Source: Desulfitobacterium metallireducens DSM 15288
GTDB taxonomy: Bacteria; Bacillota; Desulfitobacteriia; Desulfitobacteriales; Desulfitobacteriaceae
Length of the DNA stretch: 64,000 nt
Direction: 5' to 3'
Assembly: GCF_000231405.2 (NCBI RefSeq)
Contig: NZ_CP007032.1
Span: forward strand, 1,736,001 to 1,800,000
Positions 44,567 through 53,649 of the stretch are shown here, in pieces. Under the pieces are notes generated by a model. The model worked only from the letters and a program-made list of their open reading frames with translations. It did not search any database and had not been told where the DNA came from. The translations under genes were made by a program, and so were the position numbers. The stretch's first letter is position 1. Each line of letters starts with the position of its first letter.

Positions 44567-45730
44567 TTAGGCTTCTGTAATATCAGCCAATACAGTTTGA
44601 GCATTACGAGCAGAACAACCAAGTTCTAGATAACGATACAAAGTAGCACCATAGGCATCTTTACCTGCTACGCGAGAAAGAATTGCTCCATCCTCTTGCA
44701 TCCAGTCGATATCGCTCAATTGATATACCTTGAGATAATCAGTATCCAAGAAGAATACTTTTCCAGTTGGTGCATCTTTATCGGCAATAAGAGAAAGACC
44801 ATTATAATCAAGAGCCTTCTTACCACCCTTGAGATCCATAGTATTCATGTATTGACGAGTATTGGTCAAAAGTGATTGATATGCTCTACGAACACCAAAA
44901 GAGGTTAGAATAGCTTTGGTAGAACCATCAGAATTTGTTTCAGTTGTATCCATTGCAGTTTGCATTAAAGCTTCTGTAATTGCTCTAGGAGTACCACCAT
45001 TAGCTAAAACATTAGCTTTCCAGAATGCATATGTTGCAGGATCTAAAGTTTGAATAGGTAATGTAGCAGAACAAATTCCTTGGAGTCCCATTACTTCAAT
45101 ATTACGAGAACCATGAATATAAACTGCATCAGTTGAAGCAGTTGATACCGCAGAAGCTACGGTAAAAGTTGTTGAACTTGGAACAGATAAAACTGCAACA
45201 CCATTTGCAACAACTGCACCAGTTGCAGAAGTTAAAATATCAACAGTCATACCTACCCGAATATACTTGGTGCTTGCCACATTTACAGTAGTTGCAGTTG
45301 TAGTTGTTCCACAAACAGAAAGAATACCAGTACCATCACCCCAAAACATACGATTGAGTTGACGTTTAAAGTCTTTAGCAGCTCCCTTCATTTCAGAATC
45401 TACCGCACGAATAAAAGCACCTGCATCAGATTTAGTTGCTTTAATTGTCGGTCCTGTAATTTCAATCGTGGAATAAATATAGCGTTGAGGAACAATACAT
45501 TCCTTATATTGTTGAGAACCTGCTGTAGGAAGAATTCCACCTTCTGCAACAGAAGCAAAACCTTCATTACCTCCAACATGCAAAGGAATTGTAAAATTCT
45601 TACCCACTACACTATCTTGGTCTTTATCTAAAAGATCAAGTACAACCACATCATTATTCACTTGCTCCCGCAAGGGTGCAAGATATTGGTTTTTCAAAAT
45701 TCCATCTAAAGTTTGTAAAGTCGCTCCCAT
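44567..45730 (-). CDS. Major capsid protein (HK97-fold)
   Basis: About 387 aa. The sequence order fits an HK97-type shell protein: an N-terminal arm, ALVVLDLLDKDQDSVVGKNFTIPLHVGGNEGFASVAEGGILPTAG, a spine-like helix (FIRAVDSEMKGAAKDFKRQLNRMFWGDGTG), a Gly/Val-rich beta insert and a C-terminal A-domain (YLELGCSARNAQTV). ATG 45730, after AGGAG, is preferred to the GTG four codons earlier. It follows the scaffold gene. No protease gene was found next to it. Confidence 0.8.
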   Translation of the reverse strand: MGATLQTLDGILKNQYLAPLREQVNNDVVVLDLLDKDQDSVVGKNFTIPLHVGGNEGFASVAEGGILPTAGSQQYKECIVPQRYIYSTIEITGPTIKATKSDAGAFIRAVDSEMKGAAKDFKRQLNRMFWGDGTGILSVCGTTTTATTVNVASTKYIRVGMTVDILTSATGAVVANGVAVLSVPSSTTFTVASAVSTASTDAVYIHGSRNIEVMGLQGICSATLPIQTLDPATYAFWKANVLANGGTPRAITEALMQTAMDTTETNSDGSTKAILTSFGVRRAYQSLLTNTRQYMNTMDLKGGKKALDYNGLSLIADKDAPTGKVFFLDTDYLKVYQLSDIDWMQEDGAILSRVAGKDAYGATLYRYLELGCSARNAQTVLADITEA

Positions 45731-45760
45731 AATTAAACACACTCCTATTTCATATAATTT

Positions 45761-46567
45761 TTATTTACTCATTAAACTTTTTAATAGTTCGATACTATTT
45801 GCTTTGGCTTCAGCAAAGGTTTTTGGTGCAGTTGTTTCAATAACAGGACTTTGCCCTGCACTCTCTACTGTGCCTTGAGGTTTAGTTTTTTCAGCCAAAT
45901 ACTCTTTAATTGCAGTTTCTTTTGCAGATTTTAGATCTTGCTCATGCTTGGCAAGAATTTCTGGCAAATGATCTTTAGCTAGTAATGTATAGGCAGTAAG
46001 ATAATCTGTATTCAATTCTTTAGCTGTTGTTTCTACTTCACTTTCCCAATCCTTAAAGAATGGTTTCTCTGCTAATGTAGTTTTTTGTTCAAGTAAAGTT
46101 TGATTTTGCTTAAATGAATTTAATTCATTTTGAACAGAACTAAGTTGTTGTTTGGTATTTTGAAATTCTCCCCAAACCGCAGGGTCAATATTATTTTTTG
46201 TTGCTTCTGCTTCAATGGCTTGACGATTAAAGTCTGAAAGTAAAGTATCAATATCCCAACCATATTTCTGAAGTTCCTTTGCTTTCGCTTGGATTGCTTC
46301 GTATTGTTTACGCTCTTGAGCTAATGTTTGGGTTTTGCGAGTATAATCATCACCCATTTGAGCAAGTTTAATGACTTCTTCAATCGGCAATTGTTTCTCT
46401 TCTCCTGCTACTTTCAAACTATAAAGCTGTGGTTGATCCACTTGGCTTGCATTTGGATTTGCAGTTGAGGATGTATCTACTGTGCTACCATCTACTACTG
46501 AGGTATCTACTGAGGTATTAGTTTCTAATGGAGTGCTTTCAAGGCTTGCTCCGAGTTCATCTGCCAT
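45761..46567 (-). CDS. Scaffolding protein
   Basis: A 268-aa acidic, helical protein with Thr/Ser/Asn-rich N-terminus (LESTPLETNTSVDTSVVDGS) and long coiled coils (QYEAIQAKAKELQKYGWDIDTLLSDFNRQAIEAEA; LSSVQNELNSFKQNQTLLEQK). Ending with a short charged helix (KANSIELLKSLMSK) and lying just upstream of the capsid gene, it fits a phage scaffold. Confidence 0.75.
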   Translation of the reverse strand: MADELGASLESTPLETNTSVDTSVVDGSTVDTSSTANPNASQVDQPQLYSLKVAGEEKQLPIEEVIKLAQMGDDYTRKTQTLAQERKQYEAIQAKAKELQKYGWDIDTLLSDFNRQAIEAEATKNNIDPAVWGEFQNTKQQLSSVQNELNSFKQNQTLLEQKTTLAEKPFFKDWESEVETTAKELNTDYLTAYTLLAKDHLPEILAKHEQDLKSAKETAIKEYLAEKTKPQGTVESAGQSPVIETTAPKTFAEAKANSIELLKSLMSK

Positions 46568-46626
46568 TTATAAATCTTCCTTTCATTGCACTCCCTTAAA
46601 GGGTTAGTGCATCCAAACATAATAAA

Positions 46627-46644
46627 AAGAGCCTTTCAGCTCTT
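46627..46644 (-). terminator. Terminator downstream of the 104-aa gene
   Basis: AAGAGC (46627-46632) pairs with GCTCTT (46639-46644); the minus strand continues TTTTTATTATG. It separates the portal-side genes from scaffold and capsid. Confidence 0.65.
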
Positions 46645-46648
46645 ACAA

Positions 46649-46963
46649 TTAAACGATTCCGATTTTATCAATCTCTAACCTAAAATCAGTGGATTTATCT
46701 TCATTGATTTCGCACCTTTTTACTGTACATTCCATCATTATCTTTAGGGTGTCCCCTGGTTTAGAATCTGGAATATTATCAACTTGCTTACTACTTAGAT
46801 TAAAAGATGGCTTTTCTTGGGAATAATCCCAAGCCATCATATTATCTTCGCCTTTTTTAGGTTTTGTGATTTTTATGTCTTTCATCATTTTATCCATATT
46901 TTTAATAGCTTCTGCTTTGGCTGTATCCCATTTTATATTTACTTCATTTTGCTTGTCTGTCAT
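46649..46963 (-). CDS. Hypothetical phage structural protein (104 aa)
   Basis: A short helical N-terminus (EVNIKWDTAKAEAIKNMDKMMKDIK) is followed by a beta domain (FNLSSKQVDNIPDSKPGDTLKIMMECTVKRCEIN). The second part resembles small capsid-decorating or staple-like proteins of short-tailed phages, but this is weak. Its start overlaps the stop of the previous gene by ATGA. Confidence 0.6.
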   Translation of the reverse strand: MTDKQNEVNIKWDTAKAEAIKNMDKMMKDIKITKPKKGEDNMMAWDYSQEKPSFNLSSKQVDNIPDSKPGDTLKIMMECTVKRCEINEDKSTDFRLEIDKIGIV

Positions 46964-47172
46964 GGTTGTTGCACCCCTCCTCCCATCATTCCATCAATTT
47001 TAGCCATCATATCTTGCATCATGGATAACATTTGATCCATTTTAACTGTTATATCATCTGTTTCCATAGGAGTATCTTGATTTAAACTAGCATTAGGATT
47101 TGCCATTGCTTTACTCATATTTGCCATTGCTTGACCTTTTGCTGTATTCCAATTGGTTTGGCTATTTGCCAT
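46960..47172 (-). CDS. Met-rich small phage protein (70 aa)
   Basis: The N-terminus (NWNTAKGQAMANMSKAMANPNAS) repeats the WDTAKAEAIKNM motif of the next gene, so the two may be paralogues. The rest is a Met-rich helix (VKMDQMLSMMQDMMAKIDGMMGGG). It is coupled to the 104-aa gene and follows the portal gene. Confidence 0.6.
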   Translation of the reverse strand: MANSQTNWNTAKGQAMANMSKAMANPNASLNQDTPMETDDITVKMDQMLSMMQDMMAKIDGMMGGGVQQP

Positions 47173-47195
47173 TTTTATATCACCTCTTTCTTATA

Positions 47196-47549
47196 TTATT
47201 GTCCCTGAATTGCTATTTGTGGTGGTTGAGTAGATTGAGGTTGATTATTGATAGATTGAGCCATTGCTTGAGCAGAAGCTAATTGTTGAGCAAATGCTGA
47301 ATGTTCCGCAATGTGAGCATCAACTTGAGCTTGATATTGGGTTAGTTTCTCATAATCATCTGATTTTCGATATTTATTATGTTCTAATATATGGATTTCG
47401 TGATTGTAAAAATCTCTTGTTTTATGGGTAAAATCACCTTTTAACCATTGTTCTTGTTCTCGTTTAGCTTGATTTACATCAATACTTAAATCATCATATA
47501 TTTCTTCAATATTACCGAATTCAAGCAATTTTAAGGCTTTTGTAGCATT
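47196..47549 (-). pseudogene. C-terminal part of the portal protein cut by IS110
   Basis: The last 117 codons of the portal gene: NATKALKLLEFGNIEEIYDDLSID, then a helical Gln/Ala-rich tail (YQAQVDAHIAEHSAFAQQLASAQAMAQ). Joined to 49352-50926 after removal of 1802 bases it restores the sequence LSDP-NATKALKLLEFG and a single 642-aa frame. Confidence 0.8.
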
Positions 47550-47660
47550 CCTGTAACAAGAAAAAATGAGCTTTGAAAAAAAGATGACCTCACGTTAAGC
47601 TTTGAGAGGACACACTGTTGGCCAACAGAATCCAATCAAAAAATACCGGAGGTCATCCAG

Positions 47661-48944
47661 ATGAATTTTACACAAAACGAGAAACTAAATCAACTTTCAG
47701 AAAGTAGTATTGTCATTGGAGTGGACATCGCAAGCGAACTTCATTATGCCAGAGCTTTCGACTGGCGAGGAGTAGAGCTAGGGAAAGTATTCAAGTTTGC
47801 AAACACTGCAGAAGGATTCAAAGACTGCTACGCATGGATTGAACGGCTAAAAAGGCAGACACATAAGGACTCCATAATAGTAGGCGCAGAGCCAACCGGC
47901 CATTACTGGTTCAATCTAGCATCATATTTTAAAGAGCAAAGCATTAAGCTAGTCCTGGTCAATCCATTTCACGTAAAACGTAGTAAAGAACTGGATGACA
48001 ATCATCCGAGCAAAACGGATGCCAAGGATCCTAAAACAATCGCTAAGCTGGTGATCGAGGGCAGATTCAATGAGCCTTACATTCCGGAAGGGATCTATGC
48101 GGAATTGCGAATAGCTACGGCTTGCAGAATGCGCATACAAAAGGATATGAATAGCATAAAAAATCGCATCCAGCGGTGGCTAAAAATATACTTTCCCGAG
48201 CATGAAACGGTGTTTGCTAAATTTGATGCCACAAGTAGCATGCTGGTGCTGCAAGAAGCCCCTCTACCCAGCGATATTGAAAAACTTGGAGCAGAAGGAA
48301 TAAACCAAATTTGGAGGGACAACAAACTGAGGGCAGTGGGTATGAAAAGGGCTAAGAGCCTGTATGAAGCTGCTCAAAAGAGCATTGGTTGCACCGAAGG
48401 AGAGTTTTGTTCCCGAATGGAAATCAAGCTATTACTCCAAGACTATCATAATAAAACAGCACAATATCAAGCGATCACAGAGGTCATTGATGGTTTGTGC
48501 AGTCAAATACCAGAAGTAGCAAAGCTACTTGAAATTAAAGGTGTGGGACTGGTTTCAGTAGCTGGTTTTATCTCTGAGGTTGGAGACATTAGACGCTTTA
48601 ATTCTCCGAAGCAGATTCAAAAACTTGCCGGATTGGCCTTGCGAGAAAGCAGCTCAGGCAAGCACAAAGGACAGACCACGATCAGCAAACGGGGGCGAGC
48701 GCGACTGAGGGCAATTCTATTTCAAGCGGTGATGCCACTAGTCTCTAACAACACAGAGTTTGCAGAGATACATAAGTATTACACGACAAGAAACAAGAAT
48801 CCTCTCAAAAAGAAACAATCGCTAATCGCCTTAAGCTGTAAACTGATTCGGGTATTCTATGCAATATTAACGAAAGGCATAGACTACGACCCGCAAAAGC
48901 TAATTAAAGACATCCATCGTCCCGTTGAGTATTTAGCAGCGTAA
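47661..48944 (+). CDS. IS110-family DEDD transposase (bridge recombinase)
   Basis: A 427-aa protein. The N-terminal RuvC-like domain shows VIGVDIASELHYARAFD (first D), VGAEPTGHYWFNLA (E) and HPSKTDAKDPKTIAKLV (D, D). The C-terminal transposase-20 domain contains LLEIKGVGLVSVAGFISEVGDI and KLAGLALRESSSGKHKGQTTISKRG, with the likely catalytic serine in the SSS region. The family recombines DNA guided by a bridge RNA. CCGGAGG precedes the ATG. Confidence 0.95.
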   Translation: MNFTQNEKLNQLSESSIVIGVDIASELHYARAFDWRGVELGKVFKFANTAEGFKDCYAWIERLKRQTHKDSIIVGAEPTGHYWFNLASYFKEQSIKLVLVNPFHVKRSKELDDNHPSKTDAKDPKTIAKLVIEGRFNEPYIPEGIYAELRIATACRMRIQKDMNSIKNRIQRWLKIYFPEHETVFAKFDATSSMLVLQEAPLPSDIEKLGAEGINQIWRDNKLRAVGMKRAKSLYEAAQKSIGCTEGEFCSRMEIKLLLQDYHNKTAQYQAITEVIDGLCSQIPEVAKLLEIKGVGLVSVAGFISEVGDIRRFNSPKQIQKLAGLALRESSSGKHKGQTTISKRGRARLRAILFQAVMPLVSNNTEFAEIHKYYTTRNKNPLKKKQSLIALSCKLIRVFYAILTKGIDYDPQKLIKDIHRPVEYLAA

Positions 48945-48989
48945 CAGAAAGTGCAAATAAGCAGTTCTGTTGGTAGGCGTCACCACAGA

Positions 48990-49351
48990 ATGTACCCAAA
49001 TCATAGTAATCTAACAAGATAAAAGAGCTGGTAGTCAGTCAACATATTATCCATTAGAGCAAAGACTCGGTTTTGTAGCATTACTGACACCCAATCATGG
49101 ATAGGTGGAACGAAGGAATTTAGGGCAGATGTGTTAATCTTGACCCTGTTAGACATGGGAGGTTTACCACCGTGAGTATAGTGGGTTTACAACGGCCAAC
49201 ATATTAAAAATAGCAGACGTTGGCTTTGCCATACTCAGTTTCTCTGAATTATGCATTCTATGCGAATTTTATCCGTGATGAGCTTTTTAGGTAAGTTAGG
49301 AATTCTATGAAAACAAGAGAAAATCAAAGTAAATCCCAAGATATTATAGGG
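48990..49351 (+). ncRNA. Putative bridge RNA in the right end of the IS110 element
   Basis: The non-coding right end contains TTTTGTAGCATT (49071-49082), identical to the target just left of the insertion, and TGACCCT (49141-49147), the exact reverse complement of AGGGTCA just right of it. Between them TGACAC (49085-49090) can pair with GTGTTA (49131-49136). This is the layout of a target-binding loop: left guide, stem-loop, right guide. Further hairpins (GCCAAC with GTTGGC, about 49195-49230) could form the donor loop. Exact RNA ends are not determined; the donor guides could not be assigned with confidence. Confidence 0.75.
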
Positions 49352-50926
49352 AGGGTCACTAAGTATCTTTCTGTCCCATAAATCTAATACAAAATTTTGT
49401 CTTGCTACAGTTGATTTTGGCATAGCAGATCCAGAAACAACTTTAACGTCTTTATTACCCTTAAGATCAGAACCTTGAAACTCTTTAACATTAACTTGAC
49501 CATTTTTACCTACAATTTTTATCATTCGAGGTTCAATATAATATTTTTGCATTAAAACTAAGACGAATTTTGCCCAATTTTCATAAGTTGTTTCAATATT
49601 ATGGATAATTGGACCAAATTTTGTCTCATCTTGTTCTCCTAGAAAAGCAATAGCTATACCTGACTTAACACCTGTTGGTGCTGTTCCCGAAGAAACCTCA
49701 TGAATACCAGAAATATCTTCAAAATCTCTTAATTGTAAGTCCAATTCAGCTTGAATATGTCCAGGTTCAGAAGGTGGAGTTTCCCAATTAGGTTGGTTAT
49801 ACCCTTTCTTATAACCAAGCTTTTCTCCAGGTTCATTTGTAGGTTCATCTATTAAAGAATTGATTTGATATAAAAATCTAGGATTACCTGTTCTAGTTTG
49901 ATTAAGTCTCCGCTGTGTACGAGTTTTATTATATTCTCTTTGAACAGGGATTAAGTCCTCAATATTAGATGAGCCATAAACTCTACCAGGAACTAAATTA
50001 TGAGGAGTTAAAAAGTAAGGTAATATATCATAAGGATTATCTTCAAATTGTAATAGTTTGCCATTAGCTATAGTAATATGTCTGCCTTTAGGATATTTCT
50101 TACTTGGTTTTTCCCAATATTCCTTGACAACAACTCCATTTTCCATAGAAATAGGTTTAAAATCGGATTGTTGACCATTAACATTAGCAAGAATACCATT
50201 AAATATATTCGTTGAAGATAATCCACCTTCAGGAGATACTTCAACATCATAAGTATCTTTAACTTCATCTACAGTCTTTAATATTCTTTCACAACACCAT
50301 TTTGCATTATCAAATTCTGTAGCAGAAGGATCAAATACAAAATCAAAAGGACTCACAACTGAATTATCAATGTCACCTAATCTTTTAGTTTGTGTAATTT
50401 CATTTCCTTTTTCATCTAAAGCAAAATTACCGTGTTCATCCAAGGTATTAAGTTGTACTTCTTCACCTAAACTATCATTCCAAAATGTTTTTTGGATACT
50501 TGTTCCTGTAGTGATTTGCCACAAGGCTGATTTGAATCGTTTCTCATCCATATTTGTATTACGCCATACAAAATCAATAGCCTGTGTTCCTACTTTTGAT
50601 GCATCAATATCTTCTTCTTCATTAGATGCAGGAATAACATTAAACTGAATTTTAGATTTTGTTATTTTTGCTAATTCTGTTCTAACAACAGGTCGTATAC
50701 GGTTGATTGTGACTCTTTCTTCCCACCAATCATCTTTAGGTCTTTCAACAATTTTTTGAGAAGATTTATCATAAACAATCCATTGTTTACCTGTTAAAAA
50801 TGCAATATTAACCGCCCATTGTTGTTCTAATGGAGGGTTTTTACCTTCTTTAATACGATCTTCAATAAAGGTTACTGACTCTTCTTCATTTACAGAAGCA
50901 GGATCTTTTGCAATTATTTTAGCCAT
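49352..50926 (-). pseudogene. N-terminal part of the phage portal protein cut by IS110
   Basis: The first 525 codons of a 642-aa portal, start ATG 50926 after GGAGGTGAACAC. It shows the portal N-terminal wing (WWEERVTINRIRPVVRTELAKITKSKIQFNVIPASNEEEDIDAS), VSPFDFVFDPSATEFDNAKW, LIPVQREYNKTRTQRRLNQTRTGNPRF and the C-terminal KVVSGSAMPKSTVARQNFVLDLWDRKILSDP. This resembles P22/podovirus-type portals. The open frame continues about 39 codons into the insertion element. Disruption should block capsid assembly. Confidence 0.82.
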
Positions 50927-50955
50927 GTGTTCACCTCCGATTCAATAAATTATAT

Positions 50956-51162
50956 TTATTCTATTTTTGGAGTCAATATAATATCAAAATCAGGTATAAC
51001 TAACTCTTCAGCATCACAAGGTAATGAATATAAATGCAATTGCTCACGCAATTTATTTATAGCTTCTTCTTGATTCTTTGCTACTGTAAAGCCTTTAATA
51101 TCATAGTAACCACCATAATAAAGTTTATAGTTCAATATAGTTTCTGGCTGATTCTGCTCGTT
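50956..51162 (-). CDS. Hypothetical phage protein (68 aa)
   Basis: A small alpha/beta protein (LNYKLYYGGYYDIKGFTVAKNQEEAINKLREQLHLYSL). ATG 51162 is chosen; the open frame extends to 51240 but mostly overlaps the next gene. It lies directly upstream of the portal gene. Function unknown. Confidence 0.5.
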   Translation of the reverse strand, partial: NEQNQPETILNYKLYYGGYYDIKGFTVAKNQEEAINKLREQLHLYSLPCDAEELVIPDFDIILTPKIE

Positions 51163-51334
51163 CATTTGTGCATTCTCTTGGTTCAATGGGTTCCGTAGTG
51201 GTTTTGAATTCAATGTAGTCTTTTGCTTGGATACGGTCATATAATTGTTTTCTCTCCTTTGCTGTATCTTTTTCTCTTATATAAAGAAATACCAATGTAG
51301 CTAAATATGTTAAACAAACTATAAAGATTGTCAT
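51125..51334 (-). CDS. Small membrane-anchored phage protein (69 aa)
   Basis: One N-terminal hydrophobic helix (MTIFIVCLTYLATLVFLYI) is followed by a charged helix (REKDTAKERKQLYDRIQAKDYIEF). It overlaps the 3' end of the terminase gene by four bases. Small proteins of this type often lie between terminase and portal; function unknown. Confidence 0.55.
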   Translation of the reverse strand: MTIFIVCLTYLATLVFLYIREKDTAKERKQLYDRIQAKDYIEFKTTTEPIEPRECTNERAESARNYIEL

Positions 51335-52809
51335 AGTTCTTTATATCTCCCCTTTTTGCTATTCTTGATTAGATTATTTCTATGTCTCTCTACCCTTGCT
51401 GATAGTGAATTATCATACTTATTTGCTTTTGGAATTGATGGTTTATCGTCTTGCTGTGATCTGATTTGATAAGTAATACACAATCCCATAACTAAATCAT
51501 CATGTGAACCATTCTGTGCTTCTGGTCTACCCTTTTCATTACGAACAAAGGTTAGCATTTCTTCTAATGTAGGAATATTATTGATGAGTTCGATATTCTC
51601 TCTAACAATCTTAATTAAATTAGCAATCATCAGAGGTCTGGTTGTTTTACCAGTTAAAAAGCCAAATGATTTCTTTAAATTGCCTGTATATGTATCCTGT
51701 AATTCTCTAACATATTGATTGTAATAATTGAGTCTTTCCAACTCTTTGATAGGGAATGTGCTGTAATTAGTTTCTATACCAATAAGAGCTTCATTATAAT
51801 AATTTCCTAAACAATACATTTGACGAGAATATAAATCTTCATCAAATTGATGTTTTAAGGTTGCTACTTGCTCACCTGTAGTATTATCTATTACATGCCC
51901 TGTGAACGAATCTGAGCCATCACCTGCTGTATCTCCACCTATTACATAAGGATATCCTTGTTTAGGCTCTGAATAGATAGTAATATAACCATCTTCATCA
52001 TCTACCCATTGAATAGTTACATCATCTATCTGTTCATCTATATATTCAAAAGTAAAGTAACCACGTTTAAATGTTTGCTTTTTAAGAGCTTCTAGCCTTA
52101 ATGTTACCAACTGTGCAGGGAATACCGTCTTACCAGTTACACCCCATTGATTTAAACAATAGACAGAGTAATAATAAGGATCTGTGTCTTTAAAGTCCTC
52201 TAATACCTTTATTGCTTCAGCATCTAAGAATTTATTATCTTTATAGGTAGTCTCAATAACCGTTGCATCTGATTTCCTATTATCAAAGAATTCTCCTTTA
52301 AGCCAATGTGTAGCACTTACAGGGTTAAAGGATATGAACATTTGATGAGGATATTTTGAACTTCCACGTAAACGAATGTTTAACTGTCTATAATCTTCTG
52401 ATTCAACCTCTGTAGCTTCTTCTATCCATTCATCTGTAATATCATTGATAGACTTGATCTTTTCAATATCATCTAATCCCCTGAATATAAACCTATTACC
52501 ATTTATGCACTCAATAGTCATATCGGTCTTATTGATCTTGAATAGATTATTACAACCATAACTAGAAATTGTTGCTTTAATTAAAGAAAAGCAGGATTCT
52601 CTCAATGAGTTTCCTACTTTTCTAACAACTAATACATTATGTCCTGGCTCAGTAATGGCTCTATATACTAACAATTGAGCAATACCAAATGATTTACCTG
52701 AACCACCACCACCCCTACAAACAATATAACGATCTCTATTTTCCCAAATATCTATAATCCAATCATTAAGCATTGATGGAAGTTCTGTAAAATCTACATC
52801 ATACTTCAT
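51331..52809 (-). CDS. Terminase large subunit
   Basis: About 492 aa. The ATPase part has Walker A CRGGGGSGKSFGIAQ (residues 31-45), MFISFNPVSATHWLKGEFFD, and Walker B-like ITDEWIEEATEVES. The nuclease part starts with VIGGDTAGDGSDSFTGHVID and has the later IEARPEAQNGSHDDLVMG-type NEKGRPEAQNGSHDDLVMGLC, matching the PBSX-type RNase-H nuclease. ATG 52809 is preferred because the longer frame to 52863 runs through a terminator hairpin. It cuts and packages the phage DNA. Confidence 0.92.
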   Translation of the reverse strand: MKYDVDFTELPSMLNDWIIDIWENRDRYIVCRGGGGSGKSFGIAQLLVYRAITEPGHNVLVVRKVGNSLRESCFSLIKATISSYGCNNLFKINKTDMTIECINGNRFIFRGLDDIEKIKSINDITDEWIEEATEVESEDYRQLNIRLRGSSKYPHQMFISFNPVSATHWLKGEFFDNRKSDATVIETTYKDNKFLDAEAIKVLEDFKDTDPYYYSVYCLNQWGVTGKTVFPAQLVTLRLEALKKQTFKRGYFTFEYIDEQIDDVTIQWVDDEDGYITIYSEPKQGYPYVIGGDTAGDGSDSFTGHVIDNTTGEQVATLKHQFDEDLYSRQMYCLGNYYNEALIGIETNYSTFPIKELERLNYYNQYVRELQDTYTGNLKKSFGFLTGKTTRPLMIANLIKIVRENIELINNIPTLEEMLTFVRNEKGRPEAQNGSHDDLVMGLCITYQIRSQQDDKPSIPKANKYDNSLSARVERHRNNLIKNSKKGRYKEL

Positions 52810-52830
52810 GTACTCCCTTTCCCTTTCAAT

Positions 52831-52856
52831 AAAAAAAGAGTGATGTTTAATCACTC
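52831..52856 (-). terminator. Terminator between the second recombinase and the terminase gene
   Basis: GAGTGAT (52838-52844) pairs with ATCACTC (52850-52856) around a 5-base loop; the minus strand continues with seven Ts (52837-52831). It lies within the falsely extended 5' end of the terminase frame. Confidence 0.8.
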
Positions 52857-52866
52857 TGTCCAATAT

Positions 52867-53445
52867 TTATAAATTAAGTTTAATATAAACTTCATCTAAA
52901 TCATCCTGCGTAATGCCAATATATTTCTTTGTCATCGCTATACTGGAATGATTAAGTGCTTCCATGATCAAAGCAAGGTCTACTCCGCTCTTATATGCCC
53001 AATAGCCCCAAGTCTTACGCATTGTATGAGTAGATATAGAACCTTTAATTCCTAAATAATCAGCAGCGTTACTAATAATTTCATGTGCCTGTTGCCTTGA
53101 AATAGGTTTACTACTACCATCTTTATTAGGTTTATTACTGGTTATTAAGTAATCATTCTGGGATAGTTTACTTAATTTAATATAGTCTCTAATAGCTTTT
53201 TCAAGGTTAGGACTTACAGCAAATATCTTGCCTTTATCTGTTTTCTTCTCTCTAATATCAATATGTTCATTAACTCTTTTGCCATCCCAAACATCAGATA
53301 CTTTTAACCCTAATATATCTGATATTCTTAATGCACTAGATATACCAATCATGAACATAACATAGTCTCTAGGATTCTTCTCTTTTAAATGGCTCTTCAT
53401 TTTGTCTATGTCTTGTTTGTTTCTCAATGGTTGAACAAGATTCAT
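52867..53445 (-). CDS. Second tyrosine recombinase, catalytic domain only
   Basis: About 192 aa. It contains the catalytic set R (SSALRISDILGLKVSDV), K, HTMRKTWGYWAYKSG (H, R), LNHSSIAMTKKYIG (H, Y). It lacks most of the core-binding domain. GGAGG precedes ATG 53445 by 8 bases. Such short recombinases between terminase subunits occur in several Firmicutes phages, where they may resolve dimers or act as late regulators; the role here is unknown. Confidence 0.85.
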   Translation of the reverse strand: MNLVQPLRNKQDIDKMKSHLKEKNPRDYVMFMIGISSALRISDILGLKVSDVWDGKRVNEHIDIREKKTDKGKIFAVSPNLEKAIRDYIKLSKLSQNDYLITSNKPNKDGSSKPISRQQAHEIISNAADYLGIKGSISTHTMRKTWGYWAYKSGVDLALIMEALNHSSIAMTKKYIGITQDDLDEVYIKLNL

Positions 53446-53649
53446 GCTCAAAACCTCCATTTGGTTTAATCTGTCATATCACTATTTATAGTATATGTTA
53501 TGTCAGATTATTTTGCAAGGATAAAGGATGAATTCTTAAAACTACTGATAACAAAGGATTTCGCACTTGACATTTATTCATTGTGTCAGATTTCTAAAAA
53601 TAGAATCAAATGTTAATTTCGTAAGTTATTCTTCTATTTTTGTTTGATT

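Larger units (their letters stand above)
47550..49351 (+). mobile_element. IS110-family insertion sequence (IS1111-like layout)
   Basis: The boundaries come from restoring the portal reading frame: left flank ends TTTTGTAGCATT (47538-47549), right flank begins AGGGTCACT (49352). The element is 1802 bases, with a 111-base left end, a DEDD transposase gene and an unusually long 407-base non-coding right end. A long right end downstream of the transposase gene is the layout of the IS1111 group. There are no terminal inverted repeats and no clear target duplication, as usual in this family. Confidence 0.85.

Noticed and set aside
49235-49351. C-terminal tail of the portal frame
   Set aside because: These 39 codons lie within the IS110 element; family similarity stops at LSDP and resumes at 47549.
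49190-49351. Donor guides of the bridge RNA
   Set aside because: Short AT-rich matches to the element ends (ATATTA) exist, but they occur more than once and are too short to assign.
52810-52863. Longer start of the terminase large subunit
   Set aside because: These codons run through an intrinsic terminator hairpin; ATG 52809 has a better context.
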